Positions 36,065-45,239 of a stretch of 64,000 bases of DNA are shown in pieces. Position 1 is the first letter of the stretch. Each line of letters opens with the position of its first letter. A program made the translations under genes and the position numbers. The notes beneath the pieces are model-generated. The model was not told the DNA's origin, ran no database searches, and saw only the letters and a program-made list of their open reading frames with translations. Origin of the DNA: Muribaculaceae bacterium Isolate-104 (HZI) (GTDB lineage Bacteria > Bacteroidota > Bacteroidia > Bacteroidales > Muribaculaceae); the NCBI GenBank assembly GCA_003762715.1, contig RIBJ01000038.1, forward strand, positions 22,462 to 86,461, in the 5' to 3' direction.

Positions 36065-37902
36065 TTTCGTATTTTTGTATTTTCCATCGCATTGATGGTT
36101 TTCATAGCCTCGTTGTATATGTGGTGCATCTCATCGTCAGATTTCTGCGGAGTGTACCTTGCCATCTCGCAGGTGTCTATTATTGAAATGAGAGGTGTGG
36201 TGATTTGATCATCAACACCAGCGGCATGCAGTTTTTCAGAAACATTCTGTCTGGTGAGCTGAGACACCGGAATAGACAGTTTGTCACTGATGTATCCCCA
36301 CAAGGCTCGAAGTATTTCTTCATAAAACTTTTCATCTTCTCCTGATGCTGCAAATTTTTCAGCTGTCCGCAGATGCCGTTTTGCCGTTTTGTTGGCTTTT
36401 GCCATACGGCTTCCGGTGACATCGGACGCAAGTTTCATTTTCCGGGAGTATATGGTGGATGTGGCGGTGACTATCAGAATTCCGATTATGTACAGCATCC
36501 AGTACCACCATTTCTCCACGACAAGGGTGTGGGTCTGAGACGGATTCTTTTCTCCGGTGTATATATGGAGAATATCGGTGTTTTTTGATTCGATATCCTT
36601 GCGGTCGGTATCGCTTGTTGTGGAGCCGGCTCCTTTTGCCACTTTTATGTTATAGGAAGGAGTGTCTATGGTGACATATTCCTTGGAAACCGGGTTGAAA
36701 TAAATGAATTTACTGCCGCCGATTTTGAAATCGCCCACACTTTGCGGCACGAAAGTGTACTCCACTGACATTGTTCCGGTAACATTCTGACCGCTGACCT
36801 CAGCCTGTATATCGCTTTTCGGAGTGTATTGCTCAAATTCGTCAGGGAAGTCGATTACCGGTTCCTTTATATATTTTATATTACCGGTTCCTTTGATTGT
36901 GTATATTAGGGATGCCGCGTCGTTGGTACGGAATGTATTGCCGACAAGACGTGTGTCTGCCGTAAAGCTGCCGACAGCTCCGCTGAATCCTTCAGGCTGG
37001 GGAAACGGCAACTGCTTTACGTCTACCGAGGCAGAATTTGACTTAACCTTGATTTCTCGTTCCTGAGGGTCCCGGACAGTAAAGAAACCCATGTTGACAT
37101 TGTTGTACTGAACCACTTTAATGTCGTAGTTTCCGGAATTGATGGTAAGTTTGCCGGATTTCTGAGGAAATATGATGCACTTTTTCAATACAGCGGTCAT
37201 GTATCTTGAGCCTCTGTATTCTTCTTCTTCGTTTAAAGTCGGCTGTATGTCTAATTCCTGAATAAGAAATCCGTCAAAACTTGGCTGCAATGTCGGGAAA
37301 AAAGACGAAATCTGATACTTGGTGTATAGTTTTATAGTGCATTCTATGGCTTCCTGCTCATAAGCGGATGGTTTGGACAGTATTATCCGTACAAATACAT
37401 CGTTGGATTCAACCGGTCGGTCTGCCGACTGGGTATCGATATCGTAAATATCAACAGGCTGTCTTTGAGTGTTTGATGAGTTGTCTTGAGCCGAGGGTTG
37501 CAGCCTGTCGGAAAAAGACCCTGCCACAACAGCCATGGTTACAGGCGATGTGGTGTAGCGCTTGCCGGCGACTGTGATACTGGCTTCTCCTACAGAATAT
37601 TTGCCCGGATTTTCCGCTTTGTAGAAATATGTATACTCAATTCTTGATGATGACACCATTTTGCCGTTTGTCACTACTTGACTTACGCTTGTAGTTGTGG
37701 ATGGTCCATAAAGCATAGTTATGCCAGGTGTCTGTGTGACTTTCGGCTGGGAGGGTGCTTCATCCGCATTTCTCAATATATAGGTTATAGCAAACCGTTC
37801 TCCAGCCTGTACGCTACGAGGCGCAGATACCTTGAACGAAACCTGTGCCCACGAGGCTAAAGCAATGCCTATCAGTGTTATTATGAGGGTAAATCTTTTC
37901 AT
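36061..37902 (-). CDS. batD: BatD family protein
   Basis: 613 residues. Signal peptide (to about 19), then several immunoglobulin-like beta domains typical of BatD (FKVSAPRSVQAGERFAITY, then YFYKAENPGKYSVGEASI and so on) up to about 430, one membrane helix (WYWMLYIIGILIVTATS, near 465) and a cytoplasmic helical tail (from 490) with LTRQNVSEKLHAAGVD, which resembles the tail of the 328-residue protein encoded at 40780. It is six bases after batC. It probably forms the periplasmic body of the Bat complex. Confidence 0.9.
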   Translation of the reverse strand: MKRFTLIITLIGIALASWAQVSFKVSAPRSVQAGERFAITYILRNADEAPSQPKVTQTPGITMLYGPSTTTSVSQVVTNGKMVSSSRIEYTYFYKAENPGKYSVGEASITVAGKRYTTSPVTMAVVAGSFSDRLQPSAQDNSSNTQRQPVDIYDIDTQSADRPVESNDVFVRIILSKPSAYEQEAIECTIKLYTKYQISSFFPTLQPSFDGFLIQELDIQPTLNEEEEYRGSRYMTAVLKKCIIFPQKSGKLTINSGNYDIKVVQYNNVNMGFFTVRDPQEREIKVKSNSASVDVKQLPFPQPEGFSGAVGSFTADTRLVGNTFRTNDAASLIYTIKGTGNIKYIKEPVIDFPDEFEQYTPKSDIQAEVSGQNVTGTMSVEYTFVPQSVGDFKIGGSKFIYFNPVSKEYVTIDTPSYNIKVAKGAGSTTSDTDRKDIESKNTDILHIYTGEKNPSQTHTLVVEKWWYWMLYIIGILIVTATSTIYSRKMKLASDVTGSRMAKANKTAKRHLRTAEKFAASGEDEKFYEEILRALWGYISDKLSIPVSQLTRQNVSEKLHAAGVDDQITTPLISIIDTCEMARYTPQKSDDEMHHIYNEAMKTINAMENTKIRK

Positions 37903-37908
37903 ATATAA

Positions 37909-38712
37909 TTACCACGGATTTGTAATTTTTTTACGGCGCGCCGCCTCGGCTTTTTTCTTTTCCGCCTCAACTCTTTTACGAGTAGCGGCTTCTTCATTTT
38001 CCATTGCCTTGAGTATTTTCTCGGCATTGGCATCACTTATGCTGCCTTGTGGCTGCTGTCGATCCTTGTTTTGGTTGTTGTCCTGGTTCTGCTGCTGGTT
38101 CTGGTCCTGATCTTGCTGCTGCTGATTGTCGTCTTTGTTCTGTTCGTTTTGCTGTTGATCCTGATTTTGCTGCTGGTCCTGTTTGTCTTGTTGCTGATCC
38201 TGGTTCTGCTGTTGCTGTTGTTTCAGTTGAGCAATTCTGAGGTTTTCACGAGCTTTGTCATCATCGGGATTTTTGCGAAGAGCATTTTTATATAGCTCTA
38301 TACTTTTGCCGTAATCCTGAGAGTTGAAAGCAAGATTGCCCAGGTTGTAAAAAGACTTGCCTGCAAGGTATGCGTCCTGACTCTGACCTGCTATCTCCTG
38401 AAGCAACTGGCTTGCAGAATTAACCGGGTCATTACCAGAATTGGGATCTGAAGAACCGGACTGCCTTATCAGAGCCGCCGCAAGATTGAATTTTGCTATC
38501 TCAGACTGGGGCAGAGCTTCCAGAGCTTTACGATAGGCTACCTCCGCTTCGGCAAAACGTTTGTCGTTGTACAGTTTATTGCCTTGGCGGATATAATTGC
38601 GTTCCTGCTTGGTAGTCGGAACAACATCGGCAGCATTATCCGCCGGAACAGCTCCGGCGGATATAAAGCAGCACAATGCAGCTATAGTCAATATTCTATC
38701 AGCGTTTTTCAT
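37909..38712 (-). CDS. batC: BatC TPR protein with Gln/Asn/Asp-rich tract
   Basis: 267 residues from the ATG at 38712 (MKNADRILTIAAL); the open frame extends 72 bases upstream but without a signal peptide. Signal peptide to about 24, three TPR units (about 38-170: RQGNKLYNDKRFAEAEVAYRK, AGKSFYNLGNLAFNSQDYGK), then a tract of about 60 residues composed almost only of Gln, Asn, Asp and Lys, and a charged helical end (AEKILKAMENEEAATRKR). The low-complexity tract is likely disordered. It overlaps batB by 14 bases. Confidence 0.88.
   Translation of the reverse strand: MKNADRILTIAALCCFISAGAVPADNAADVVPTTKQERNYIRQGNKLYNDKRFAEAEVAYRKALEALPQSEIAKFNLAAALIRQSGSSDPNSGNDPVNSASQLLQEIAGQSQDAYLAGKSFYNLGNLAFNSQDYGKSIELYKNALRKNPDDDKARENLRIAQLKQQQQQNQDQQQDKQDQQQNQDQQQNEQNKDDNQQQQDQDQNQQQNQDNNQNKDRQQPQGSISDANAEKILKAMENEEAATRKRVEAEKKKAEAARRKKITNPW
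38045..38230 (-). repeat. CAG/CAA-type low-complexity tract coding poly-Gln/Asn/Asp
   Basis: Imperfect repeats of CAGCAGCAA/GATCAG type encode Gln-rich units such as QNQDQQQ. The opposite strand reads as a false Leu/Val-rich protein. Confidence 0.8.
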
Positions 38713-39769
38713 TGGAAACATTCTTTGAGAAGAAGTTGATGTCGCGTAGCCATGACAGTTTGCTGTAAGACAGGAAGCCGTCAATTACAAGAAATATCAA
38801 GGCTATGAGAGCCGCTATAGGAAAGAGCTCGTTAGCCGATGAGACAGCCGCAGAGCGTTTGTATTCGGTTTTCGCTAATTTATTGAGCTGAGAATCAATG
38901 TCGTCTACCGCAGCCGACGATGAGCCTGATACATATATGCCATCTCCGGCACTGGCTATGTCTTGAGCCATTTTTTCATTAAGAGCAGTCTTGACCTCGT
39001 TGCCATTGAAGTCTTTCATGTATTCATCGGCTCCTTGCTTCACCGGTATTGGCGCTCCTTTGCCGCTGCCTATACCTATCACATCCACTTCAATACCTGC
39101 GTTTGCCGCTCTTTTCGCCACTTCGGTGGCATTGTCCTCGAAATTTTCACCGTCAGTAATAAGGACAATGGCTTTTTGGAATTCAGAGTCAGGAGTGAAT
39201 GAATTTATAGCCATGTCAAGAGCCGCACCTATTGCAGTGCCTTGAGTCGGCACCATATCAGTTGTTATTCCGTTGAGAAACATCTTTGCAGATATGTAAT
39301 CGGATGTTATAGGTAGCTGGGTATATGCATCTCCGGCAAACACAATCAGACCGACTTTGTCATCGTTCATTTTGTTTATCAACCTTTCCAGTAGAAATTT
39401 AGCCCGTTGAAGTCTGCTGACACCCTTGGGGTCATCGGTTGAAGAGGCAAGCATTGAGTTGGAAACGTCAACGCACAGCATAACTTCTATGCCTCTTGTA
39501 GTTTTTTCTTCTTCGGTTTTTCCACCTGAAGCCGGGGTGTACGGTCTTGCAAGCGCTATAATTATGAATGACAGCGCACATAACGCCAGTATGGTTTTTA
39601 CCCAACCCATGTATTTCGACACGTCAGGCATGAGCGACCGGAGCACAGAAAGTCTTCCGAACTTTTCAAGAGCACGTTTTCTTCTCAGGCAAGCAAGTGC
39701 ATATAACAGTCCGGATACCGGAACCAGTATAAGCAGATATAGCAGATGTGGGTTTGCGAAACTAATCAT
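38699..39769 (-). CDS. batB: BatB, membrane von Willebrand factor A protein
   Basis: 356 residues from the ATG at 39769 (MISFANPHLLYLL); a TTG 12 bases upstream is less likely. Two N-terminal helices (about 5-20 and 55-72), a VWA domain (about 90-290) with the complete metal-ion site DVSNSM and later TQGTA and TDGENFED, and a C-terminal helix (about 320-340). It probably pairs with BatA through its VWA domain. The end overlaps batC. Confidence 0.92.
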   Translation of the reverse strand: MISFANPHLLYLLILVPVSGLLYALACLRRKRALEKFGRLSVLRSLMPDVSKYMGWVKTILALCALSFIIIALARPYTPASGGKTEEEKTTRGIEVMLCVDVSNSMLASSTDDPKGVSRLQRAKFLLERLINKMNDDKVGLIVFAGDAYTQLPITSDYISAKMFLNGITTDMVPTQGTAIGAALDMAINSFTPDSEFQKAIVLITDGENFEDNATEVAKRAANAGIEVDVIGIGSGKGAPIPVKQGADEYMKDFNGNEVKTALNEKMAQDIASAGDGIYVSGSSSAAVDDIDSQLNKLAKTEYKRSAAVSSANELFPIAALIALIFLVIDGFLSYSKLSWLRDINFFSKNVSNEKR

Positions 39770-39787
39770 AACAGGTTTCAAAAATTA

Positions 39788-40783
39788 TCATGGAATAGCA
39801 CGCAACAGGGTATTCCTCATTATGACTTCAAAAGCGATAAGTCCGAACGCCAGCCATGCCCAGAGCATGTAATTGTCTTCGGTGTGTGAATAGTTCTTCA
39901 CATCAAGAACACTCTTTTCAAGGCTGTCTATTTCTTCAAATATTTCAGCGAGAACGTTGTTTCCGGTAGCACGGAAATATTTGCCGCCGGTTGTGGCCGC
40001 AATATTCTGTAAAGTGGCTTCGTCAATGACTACCGGCATATTTACATATTCAATTCTACCGAAAGCATTTTCTGTAGGATAAGGAGCCATGCCGTTACGA
40101 CCTATGCCGATTGTGTAGACTTTGATTCCAAGTTTTTTTGCTATTTCGGCGGCAGTCATGGGTGCTACGTTTCCGGTGTTGTTGGAGCCGTCTGTAAGCA
40201 GTATTATGCTCCTGGATTTGGCTTTGCCGTCTTTTATACGGTTTATAGAAGTTGCAAGTCCGTCACCGATGGCGGTATTGTCCTGAAGCATGCCCATCTT
40301 TATATCGTGAATATAGTTGACGAGAAGCGACCTGTCTGTTGTCATCGGAACGGCAGTAAAACTTTCTCCGGCAAAAATGACCACTCCGATATTATCGTTT
40401 TCTCTTCCGGCAACAAATTGAGCCGCAACATCTTTTGCCGCTTCAAACCTGTCGGGCTTGAAATCGCGCGCAAGCATGCTTGTTGATATGTCAAGAGCTA
40501 TAATAATGTCGGTGCCTTCGGTATTGGAAGTGCTCCACCGGTCCTGTACCTGAGGACGGGCAAGAATTACAATAAGACATGCTATGACTGCGCATCTGAC
40601 AAGAAACAGTCCATGAAGAAGGTATGCTCTCAATGGACGTCCCTGTCCGGCATAAGGCTGTGTCGTTGACACGGATAGCGATGCATAGTTACGGTTGCGT
40701 CTGAATATATACCATGCGGCATAGGGAATCAAAAGCAACAGAAACCATAGATATGAGGGGTGGGCAAACATCATAGTCATCAT
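39788..40783 (-). CDS. batA: BatA, membrane von Willebrand factor A protein
   Basis: 331 residues. Helices at about 8-22 and 55-75 and near the C-terminus (YMLWAWLAFGLIAFEVI) flank a VWA domain (about 90-290). The metal-ion site is DISTSM with the later Thr and TDGSNNTG, all intact. The start overlaps the preceding gene's stop (ATGA); other ATG codons lie three and nine bases downstream. Gene order moxR, DUF58, this region, batB-batE is the classical Bat arrangement. Confidence 0.93.
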   Translation of the reverse strand: MMTMMFAHPSYLWFLLLLIPYAAWYIFRRNRNYASLSVSTTQPYAGQGRPLRAYLLHGLFLVRCAVIACLIVILARPQVQDRWSTSNTEGTDIIIALDISTSMLARDFKPDRFEAAKDVAAQFVAGRENDNIGVVIFAGESFTAVPMTTDRSLLVNYIHDIKMGMLQDNTAIGDGLATSINRIKDGKAKSRSIILLTDGSNNTGNVAPMTAAEIAKKLGIKVYTIGIGRNGMAPYPTENAFGRIEYVNMPVVIDEATLQNIAATTGGKYFRATGNNVLAEIFEEIDSLEKSVLDVKNYSHTEDNYMLWAWLAFGLIAFEVIMRNTLLRAIP

Positions 40784-41766
40784 TTTTTAGAATCTATTTC
40801 CGTTTTGTCGGAATCGCCAGACTCGACGACAGGTTCTGCCGGCTTGGTGTCTTCAACGAATTGCAGAGCCGATTTGAATGCGGCGATGTTGTCATCGGGC
40901 AGAGGACGAACTTTAGCAAACTTTACAAAGTCGGCTGTCTCAAGAATAGAACTCATGTACCGGCGCGGCAGTTTTGTCTCCTCGTTGGAATTTAGCGCAT
41001 GCAGTATCTGGGTGGAGGTCATCTCCATTGCGTTGATTCCAAAGCGAGAATCGAGGTATGTGCGCAAAATGTCGGTGAGTCTTGTATAGAATTCTTTTTC
41101 TTCACCTCTTTCGCATAGCTGTGCCGATTTTAATGCGTCAAGCTGTTTTATGGCGAGTTCATAAGGCGGAATCGGTTTCTTGGCAGGAACCAGCGGCAGC
41201 CTACCTTTACGTATATACACAAGGTAAACGAACAATCCGGCGGCGACAAGTATCAGTGCCAGAAGAATCCACAACCCATAGTCGGTCATCCAATCCGGCA
41301 AAAAGTCGAAAAAGTGTCTTGGCGGGGTCTGTATGTCAGCGTAGTCGTGAATAGATGCCATGGAATCAACATCTACAGGTACAACTTTTAGAACCGGGCG
41401 GTTGCTTTCGGATATTTCTCCGTTTTGTAAGAACAGCACCGGCGGCAGTGTGTACAGCCCTGAGTCAAATGCCTGAAGTGTCAACTCCTGTTTCAATTCT
41501 TTGCGACCGTTGCCCAAATCGTTTACAACAGGGTCTCCGACAGAAGCTATTTCGACATCGCGCCATAATGTGTCCGGAGTAAGGATGCCTCCTGTTTCAT
41601 CAATGTTGCCCAGAACTTCTATGTGAAGTGGTGTCTGCCGCCCCATCAGAATATAAGCAGAGTCGAGAGATACCCGTATGTCGACTTTCGCGTCGGCAAC
41701 AAATGAGTAACCTCCGCAAATCATAGAGGCAACAAACAGCAATATGTATTTTTTTGTGTTCAGCAT
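40780..41766 (-). CDS. Bat-operon membrane protein (BatD-like fold with one helix)
   Basis: 328 residues. Signal peptide (to about 26), a beta-rich periplasmic domain (27-165), one membrane helix (about 168-188, LWILLALILVAAGLFVYLVY) and a cytoplasmic helical domain (210-300, EFYTRLTDILRTYLDSRFGI, MTSTQILHAL). The cytoplasmic part resembles the BatD tail and DUF4381-like proteins often found between DUF58 and batA. The function is unknown beyond membership in the Bat complex or operon. Confidence 0.8.
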   Translation of the reverse strand: MLNTKKYILLFVASMICGGYSFVADAKVDIRVSLDSAYILMGRQTPLHIEVLGNIDETGGILTPDTLWRDVEIASVGDPVVNDLGNGRKELKQELTLQAFDSGLYTLPPVLFLQNGEISESNRPVLKVVPVDVDSMASIHDYADIQTPPRHFFDFLPDWMTDYGLWILLALILVAAGLFVYLVYIRKGRLPLVPAKKPIPPYELAIKQLDALKSAQLCERGEEKEFYTRLTDILRTYLDSRFGINAMEMTSTQILHALNSNEETKLPRRYMSSILETADFVKFAKVRPLPDDNIAAFKSALQFVEDTKPAEPVVESGDSDKTEIDSKK

Positions 41767-41781
41767 ATTATAAAAGAGGTG

Positions 41782-42657
41782 TTATCTTGCCGCACGTTTA
41801 CGAAACAAAGCCATCAGTGCTTTTACATAGTCCTCGTCTGTAGCGATGGTAGTAGAGTCAACCCGACAACGTTTCATAGTCTCGGTCATGGTCTGCTGTC
41901 TGTCATACCACCATTTACCGAGCGCTTTGCGAGTGGAAGACAACGAGGTGTCTATCCAGCGCTCCTTGCCTGATTCGAGGTCTTTCAGCCTCAAAAGACC
42001 TACATCCGGAATCTGGGTGTCTCTTTTGTCATAAATCTGAATTCCGGTCAAGTCGTGTTTGTTGGAGGCAACAGACATGGCTGTGTAGTAGTCCTTGGAG
42101 TCTATGAAATCCGAGATTAAGAACGATGTTGTCCGTTTTTTGAGGGCGTCAGTAAAGTAGCGCAGGGCAGCCCCTATGTCTGTGCCCTTGCTTTCAGGAG
42201 CAAAGTCAAGCAGCTCGCGTATTATGAACAGTATGTGTTTGCGTCCTTTTTTCGGAGGTATGAACTTTTCGATTCTGTCAGAGAAGAATATGACTCCAAT
42301 TTTATCATTGTTCTGTATTGCAGAGAATGCAATAGTAGCCGCAACTTCAGCTATCATTTCTCGTTTTTCCTCGCCGATTGCTCCAAACAGCCGACTGCCG
42401 GACATGTCAACGAGCAGCATTACAGTGAGTTCGCGTTCTTCTTCGTAGACTTTGACATAGGGGTGGTTATGCCTCGCGGTCACATTCCAGTCAATGTCTC
42501 TTATGTCATCACCGTACTGATATTCACGAACTTCGGCAAAAGTCATACCACGACCTTTAAACGCAGTGTGGTATTCTCCCGCAAAAATATTTTGCGAGAG
42601 TCCCCGCGTCTTGATTTCTATCTTCCGGACTTTTTTTATTAATTCCGAGGCTTCCAT
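41782..42657 (-). CDS. DUF58 domain protein
   Basis: 291 residues of the DUF58 family, which has a VWA-like core. The family signature is visible: GEYHTAFKGRGMTFAEVREY, YGDDIRDIDWNVTARH and the adhesion-site-like VDMSGSRLFG. No membrane helices are seen, so it is cytosolic. DUF58 proteins are nearly always paired with a MoxR ATPase, here 33 bases upstream, and are thought to work with it as a chaperone pair. Confidence 0.92.
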   Translation of the reverse strand: MEASELIKKVRKIEIKTRGLSQNIFAGEYHTAFKGRGMTFAEVREYQYGDDIRDIDWNVTARHNHPYVKVYEEERELTVMLLVDMSGSRLFGAIGEEKREMIAEVAATIAFSAIQNNDKIGVIFFSDRIEKFIPPKKGRKHILFIIRELLDFAPESKGTDIGAALRYFTDALKKRTTSFLISDFIDSKDYYTAMSVASNKHDLTGIQIYDKRDTQIPDVGLLRLKDLESGKERWIDTSLSSTRKALGKWWYDRQQTMTETMKRCRVDSTTIATDEDYVKALMALFRKRAAR

Positions 42658-42690
42658 CTGGAATGATTTATAAGATTTCTGCTGTTTCTA

Positions 42691-43686
42691 TCAGGGTACT
42701 TCTACCTTGTCAAGAATTTCAGAAATGATTTCGTCGGTAGTGATATTGTTCGCTTCTGCTTCATAGGAGAGTCCGATTCGGTGGCGCAATACGTCATGGC
42801 ACACAGCTCTGACATCTTCAGGTATGACATATCCTCTCTGACGCAGGAATGCGTATGCACGCGCTGCTTTGGCAAGGCTTATGGACGCACGGGGCGACGC
42901 ACCGAATGATATTATATTAGTGAGGTCGTTCAGATTATAATCGGCAGGGTATCTTGTAGCGAAAACTATATCTACAATATAGCGTTCAATCTTTTCGTCA
43001 AGATATATTTTTTCTACAATTTTCTGTGCTTCCAGCACCTCTTCCGGTCTGAGCAGCGGTTTTATTTCTTCGCGGCGCGGCGAAATATTTTGTCGGATAA
43101 TCTGTTTTTCTTCATCTTTGGTGGGATAGCCTATGACTACCTTTAGCAGGAATCGGTCAACCTGAGCTTCGGGCAGGGGATAGGTACCTTCCTGTTCTAT
43201 GGGGTTTTGGGTCGCCATTACCAAAAAAGGCTCATCAAGGCGGAATGTCTGCTCTCCGATAGTTACCTGCCTTTCCTGCATGGCTTCAAGCAGTGCGCTC
43301 TGTACCTTTGCGGGGGCACGGTTTATTTCGTCGGCAAGTACGAAATTAGCGAAGATGGGACCTTTTTTTATCTGAAACTGTTCCTTCTGAACGCTGTAGA
43401 CCATTGTACCGGTAACATCGGCAGGGAGTAGATCCGGAGTAAACTGAATGCGGCTGAATTTGGCATCTATGACTTGAGACAGCGTTTTGATGGCAAGTGT
43501 TTTAGCCAGACCGGGCACACCCTCGAGAAGCACATGCCCGTTTGCCAGCAGCGCAACCAAAAGAGAGTCTACAAGATGTTTCTGTCCCACGATGGCTTGA
43601 TCCATGCCGCGGGTCACAAGGTTGATAAAGTCGCTTTTAGAGGCAACAATATCGTTGAGTTCTCGGATATTAACGGTTTCGTTCAT
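42691..43686 (-). CDS. MoxR family AAA+ ATPase
   Basis: 331 residues. Walker A GVPGLAKT, Walker B FVLADEINRAP, sensor 1 region VMATQNPIEQEGTYPLPEAQ and arginine-finger area DRFLLKV, all characteristic of MoxR. MoxR ATPases remodel VWA-domain proteins, often metal loading or assembly; here the likely clients are BatA, BatB and the DUF58 protein. It heads the eight-gene operon that runs to batE. Confidence 0.94.
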   Translation of the reverse strand: MNETVNIRELNDIVASKSDFINLVTRGMDQAIVGQKHLVDSLLVALLANGHVLLEGVPGLAKTLAIKTLSQVIDAKFSRIQFTPDLLPADVTGTMVYSVQKEQFQIKKGPIFANFVLADEINRAPAKVQSALLEAMQERQVTIGEQTFRLDEPFLVMATQNPIEQEGTYPLPEAQVDRFLLKVVIGYPTKDEEKQIIRQNISPRREEIKPLLRPEEVLEAQKIVEKIYLDEKIERYIVDIVFATRYPADYNLNDLTNIISFGASPRASISLAKAARAYAFLRQRGYVIPEDVRAVCHDVLRHRIGLSYEAEANNITTDEIISEILDKVEVP

Positions 43687-43765
43687 AAAATATATGTCAG
43701 ATATTTATAATATACATTATATAACACTTTCAGCACCAAATAGGTTGCTTCCATAATCAATAACA

Positions 43766-43773
43766 CAAAATTA
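43766..43773 (-). promoter_or_regulatory. Putative -7 box for the moxR-bat operon
   Basis: Minus strand TAATTTTG, 79 bases before the moxR ATG. No -33 element at the right distance. The surrounding 43690-43870 is very AT-rich and holds no gene. Confidence 0.4.
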
Positions 43774-43870
43774 TATATTATAACCATTTGGAAATATAAC
43801 GTATACAGTTAATTTTAGCTATTTATAGTTAATAGTCCGCAGAGTACTGAATGTGTTGAATTTCAGGTAA

Positions 43871-43914
43871 ATAAAAATAAATCAGGATATTGGCGCGTGG
43901 CTAATATCCTGATT
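43871..43914 (-). terminator. Terminator of the HU-like gene pair
   Basis: Perfect 12-base stem AATCAGGATATT (43880-43891) with AATATCCTGATT (43903-43914), an 11-base loop, then on the minus strand a T-rich TTATTTTTAT. It lies 90 bases after the membrane HU-like gene within a 318-base gap that otherwise shows no gene. Confidence 0.75.
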
Positions 43915-44004
43915 CTTGGAAATATAACAATATGCATTAGGCTTGAGGAATGTTATTCGCGCTAAGTTTTTTTATTGAAATTAAACAACTTGCTGTGTGG
44001 TGTT

Positions 44005-44892
44005 TTACATATACGCGGTAGTGCCGGCGTTTTCTACCTGTTCAATGTCCGTATCTGCCGAATCGCTGTCAGCAGGTATATTCACATAATACAGGATGTA
44101 CAGGCACAGCGCTAAAGCTCCGATTGCCAGTCCGACAATAAGACCTGCCAAGAAGCCGTTGCCGAATTTGCCTTTGGGCTGCTCTGCATCCGGGGGTGTA
44201 ACATATTCTTCTTCCTCGTATTCCCAGTCTTTAATTGCTGATGCAGCAGGTGCGGGAATGTTTTTTTCATCGCGATCCGCAGCAGGCTGCTCTGTATTGA
44301 CAGGCAGTTCTGTACCGGCAATATTTTCTTGAGGCAGCGTTTGTCCCAAGGGGACGGTGCAAGTACATTCGGAGGCGGGAATTTCTTCCGAGTCTTGGCG
44401 GATGTCTGTATCAATGACAGATTTGTTGTCGGTATCGGTTATTATTTCCGCAGTTTCTTCGGGCTGATTCTCTTCAATATTTTGCTCAGTAACAATTGTA
44501 GAATCGCTGCGCACATCAACGCTTTCCTGTTCAGTAGCTGCAACGGGTGTTTCTTCAACACTTTCTTGTGCGACAGGGGGTGTTTCGGTTTCGATTTCTT
44601 CAAAAGCGTTGTCAGGCAAGTCTTCGGCAAGTTCTACGGGAGAGAACATGGCAAAAGGCGCGTTTATTTCAGCAGCGAATGAAGCGTCCGGGGTGAAAAT
44701 AACCGGGTCGTCGGATGTCGATGACAGTCTAAATGTTCCGAGTCCGTTGATTTTTACGCTTTCTCCGGCTTTGAGTTCTTCGGAAATTGTTTCAAAGACA
44801 GATTTTATGAAAGTTTCTGACTCGGAATATGGAACAGACTGAGTGTTGCCAAAAGTTTCGGCAAATTTTTTCAATGGAATCTTAGCATTCAT
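44005..44892 (-). CDS. Membrane-anchored HU-like DNA-binding protein
   Basis: 295 residues. Residues 1-88 have the HU/IHF-type fold (KIPLKKFAETFGN, SETFIKSVFETISEELKAGE, SVKINGLGTFRLSS) but the DNA-binding arm is shortened. Residues 90-240 are a long acidic, Glu/Thr/Pro-rich linker, and residues 246-272 are one membrane helix (GLIVGLAIGALALCLYILY), with a short acidic end. The topology suggests the HU domain faces the cytoplasm on a flexible tether at the membrane. It overlaps the upstream HU gene by four bases. Whether it really binds DNA is not proven. Confidence 0.8.
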   Translation of the reverse strand: MNAKIPLKKFAETFGNTQSVPYSESETFIKSVFETISEELKAGESVKINGLGTFRLSSTSDDPVIFTPDASFAAEINAPFAMFSPVELAEDLPDNAFEEIETETPPVAQESVEETPVAATEQESVDVRSDSTIVTEQNIEENQPEETAEIITDTDNKSVIDTDIRQDSEEIPASECTCTVPLGQTLPQENIAGTELPVNTEQPAADRDEKNIPAPAASAIKDWEYEEEEYVTPPDAEQPKGKFGNGFLAGLIVGLAIGALALCLYILYYVNIPADSDSADTDIEQVENAGTTAYM

Positions 44893-45161
44893 TTTCCAAG
44901 AGATTTTCTTAGTACTACGCTTGACTTGAAACTGACTGTAATGGAGGGAGGCAGCAGTGTTTTTTTGCCTGTTGCCGTTGTTTCAATACACTCGTCTTTT
45001 TTTATTGGTGTGAAGGTGCCAAATCCGGGCACTGCCACCGCATCAAGTTCCTGACAATAGTTTTTTATTATAGATGTCAGTGTGTCAAGCCGTTTGGCAA
45101 TTTCTTCAGCCGGCAATCCGCTTTGCATAGATAGCCGACCGATAAATGAGTTGCTGTCCAT
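44889..45161 (-). CDS. HU-family DNA-binding protein
   Basis: 90 residues. The HU fold is seen in FIGRLSMQSGLPAEEIAKRL, then LDAVAVPGFGTFTPIKKDE and a C-terminal SFKSSVVLRKSLGK. The usual RNP arm is replaced by ETTATGKKTLLPPS. It probably forms a heterodimer with the membrane-anchored protein encoded just downstream with a four-base overlap. Confidence 0.85.
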   Translation of the reverse strand: MDSNSFIGRLSMQSGLPAEEIAKRLDTLTSIIKNYCQELDAVAVPGFGTFTPIKKDECIETTATGKKTLLPPSITVSFKSSVVLRKSLGK

Positions 45162-45191
45162 TGATTTGCGTTTGAGTGAGAAGGGATAAAA

Positions 45192-45233
45192 GCAGTATTC
45201 TATGCTCGGTGAATCACCGGCACAGAATACTGC
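45192..45233 (-). terminator. Terminator of proS
   Basis: GCAGTATTCT (45192-45201) pairs with AGAATACTGC (45224-45233), with an inner CGGTG/CACCG stem; on the minus strand TTTT follows. It also lies just ahead of the HU gene, so may leave that gene a promoter of its own. Confidence 0.7.
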
Positions 45234-45239
45234 CGTATA

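Noticed and set aside
38047..38295. Plus-strand reading frame rich in Leu and Val inside batC
   Set aside because: It is the antisense of the Gln/Asn/Asp codons of batC; CAG and CAA repeats read as CTG and TTG on the other strand.
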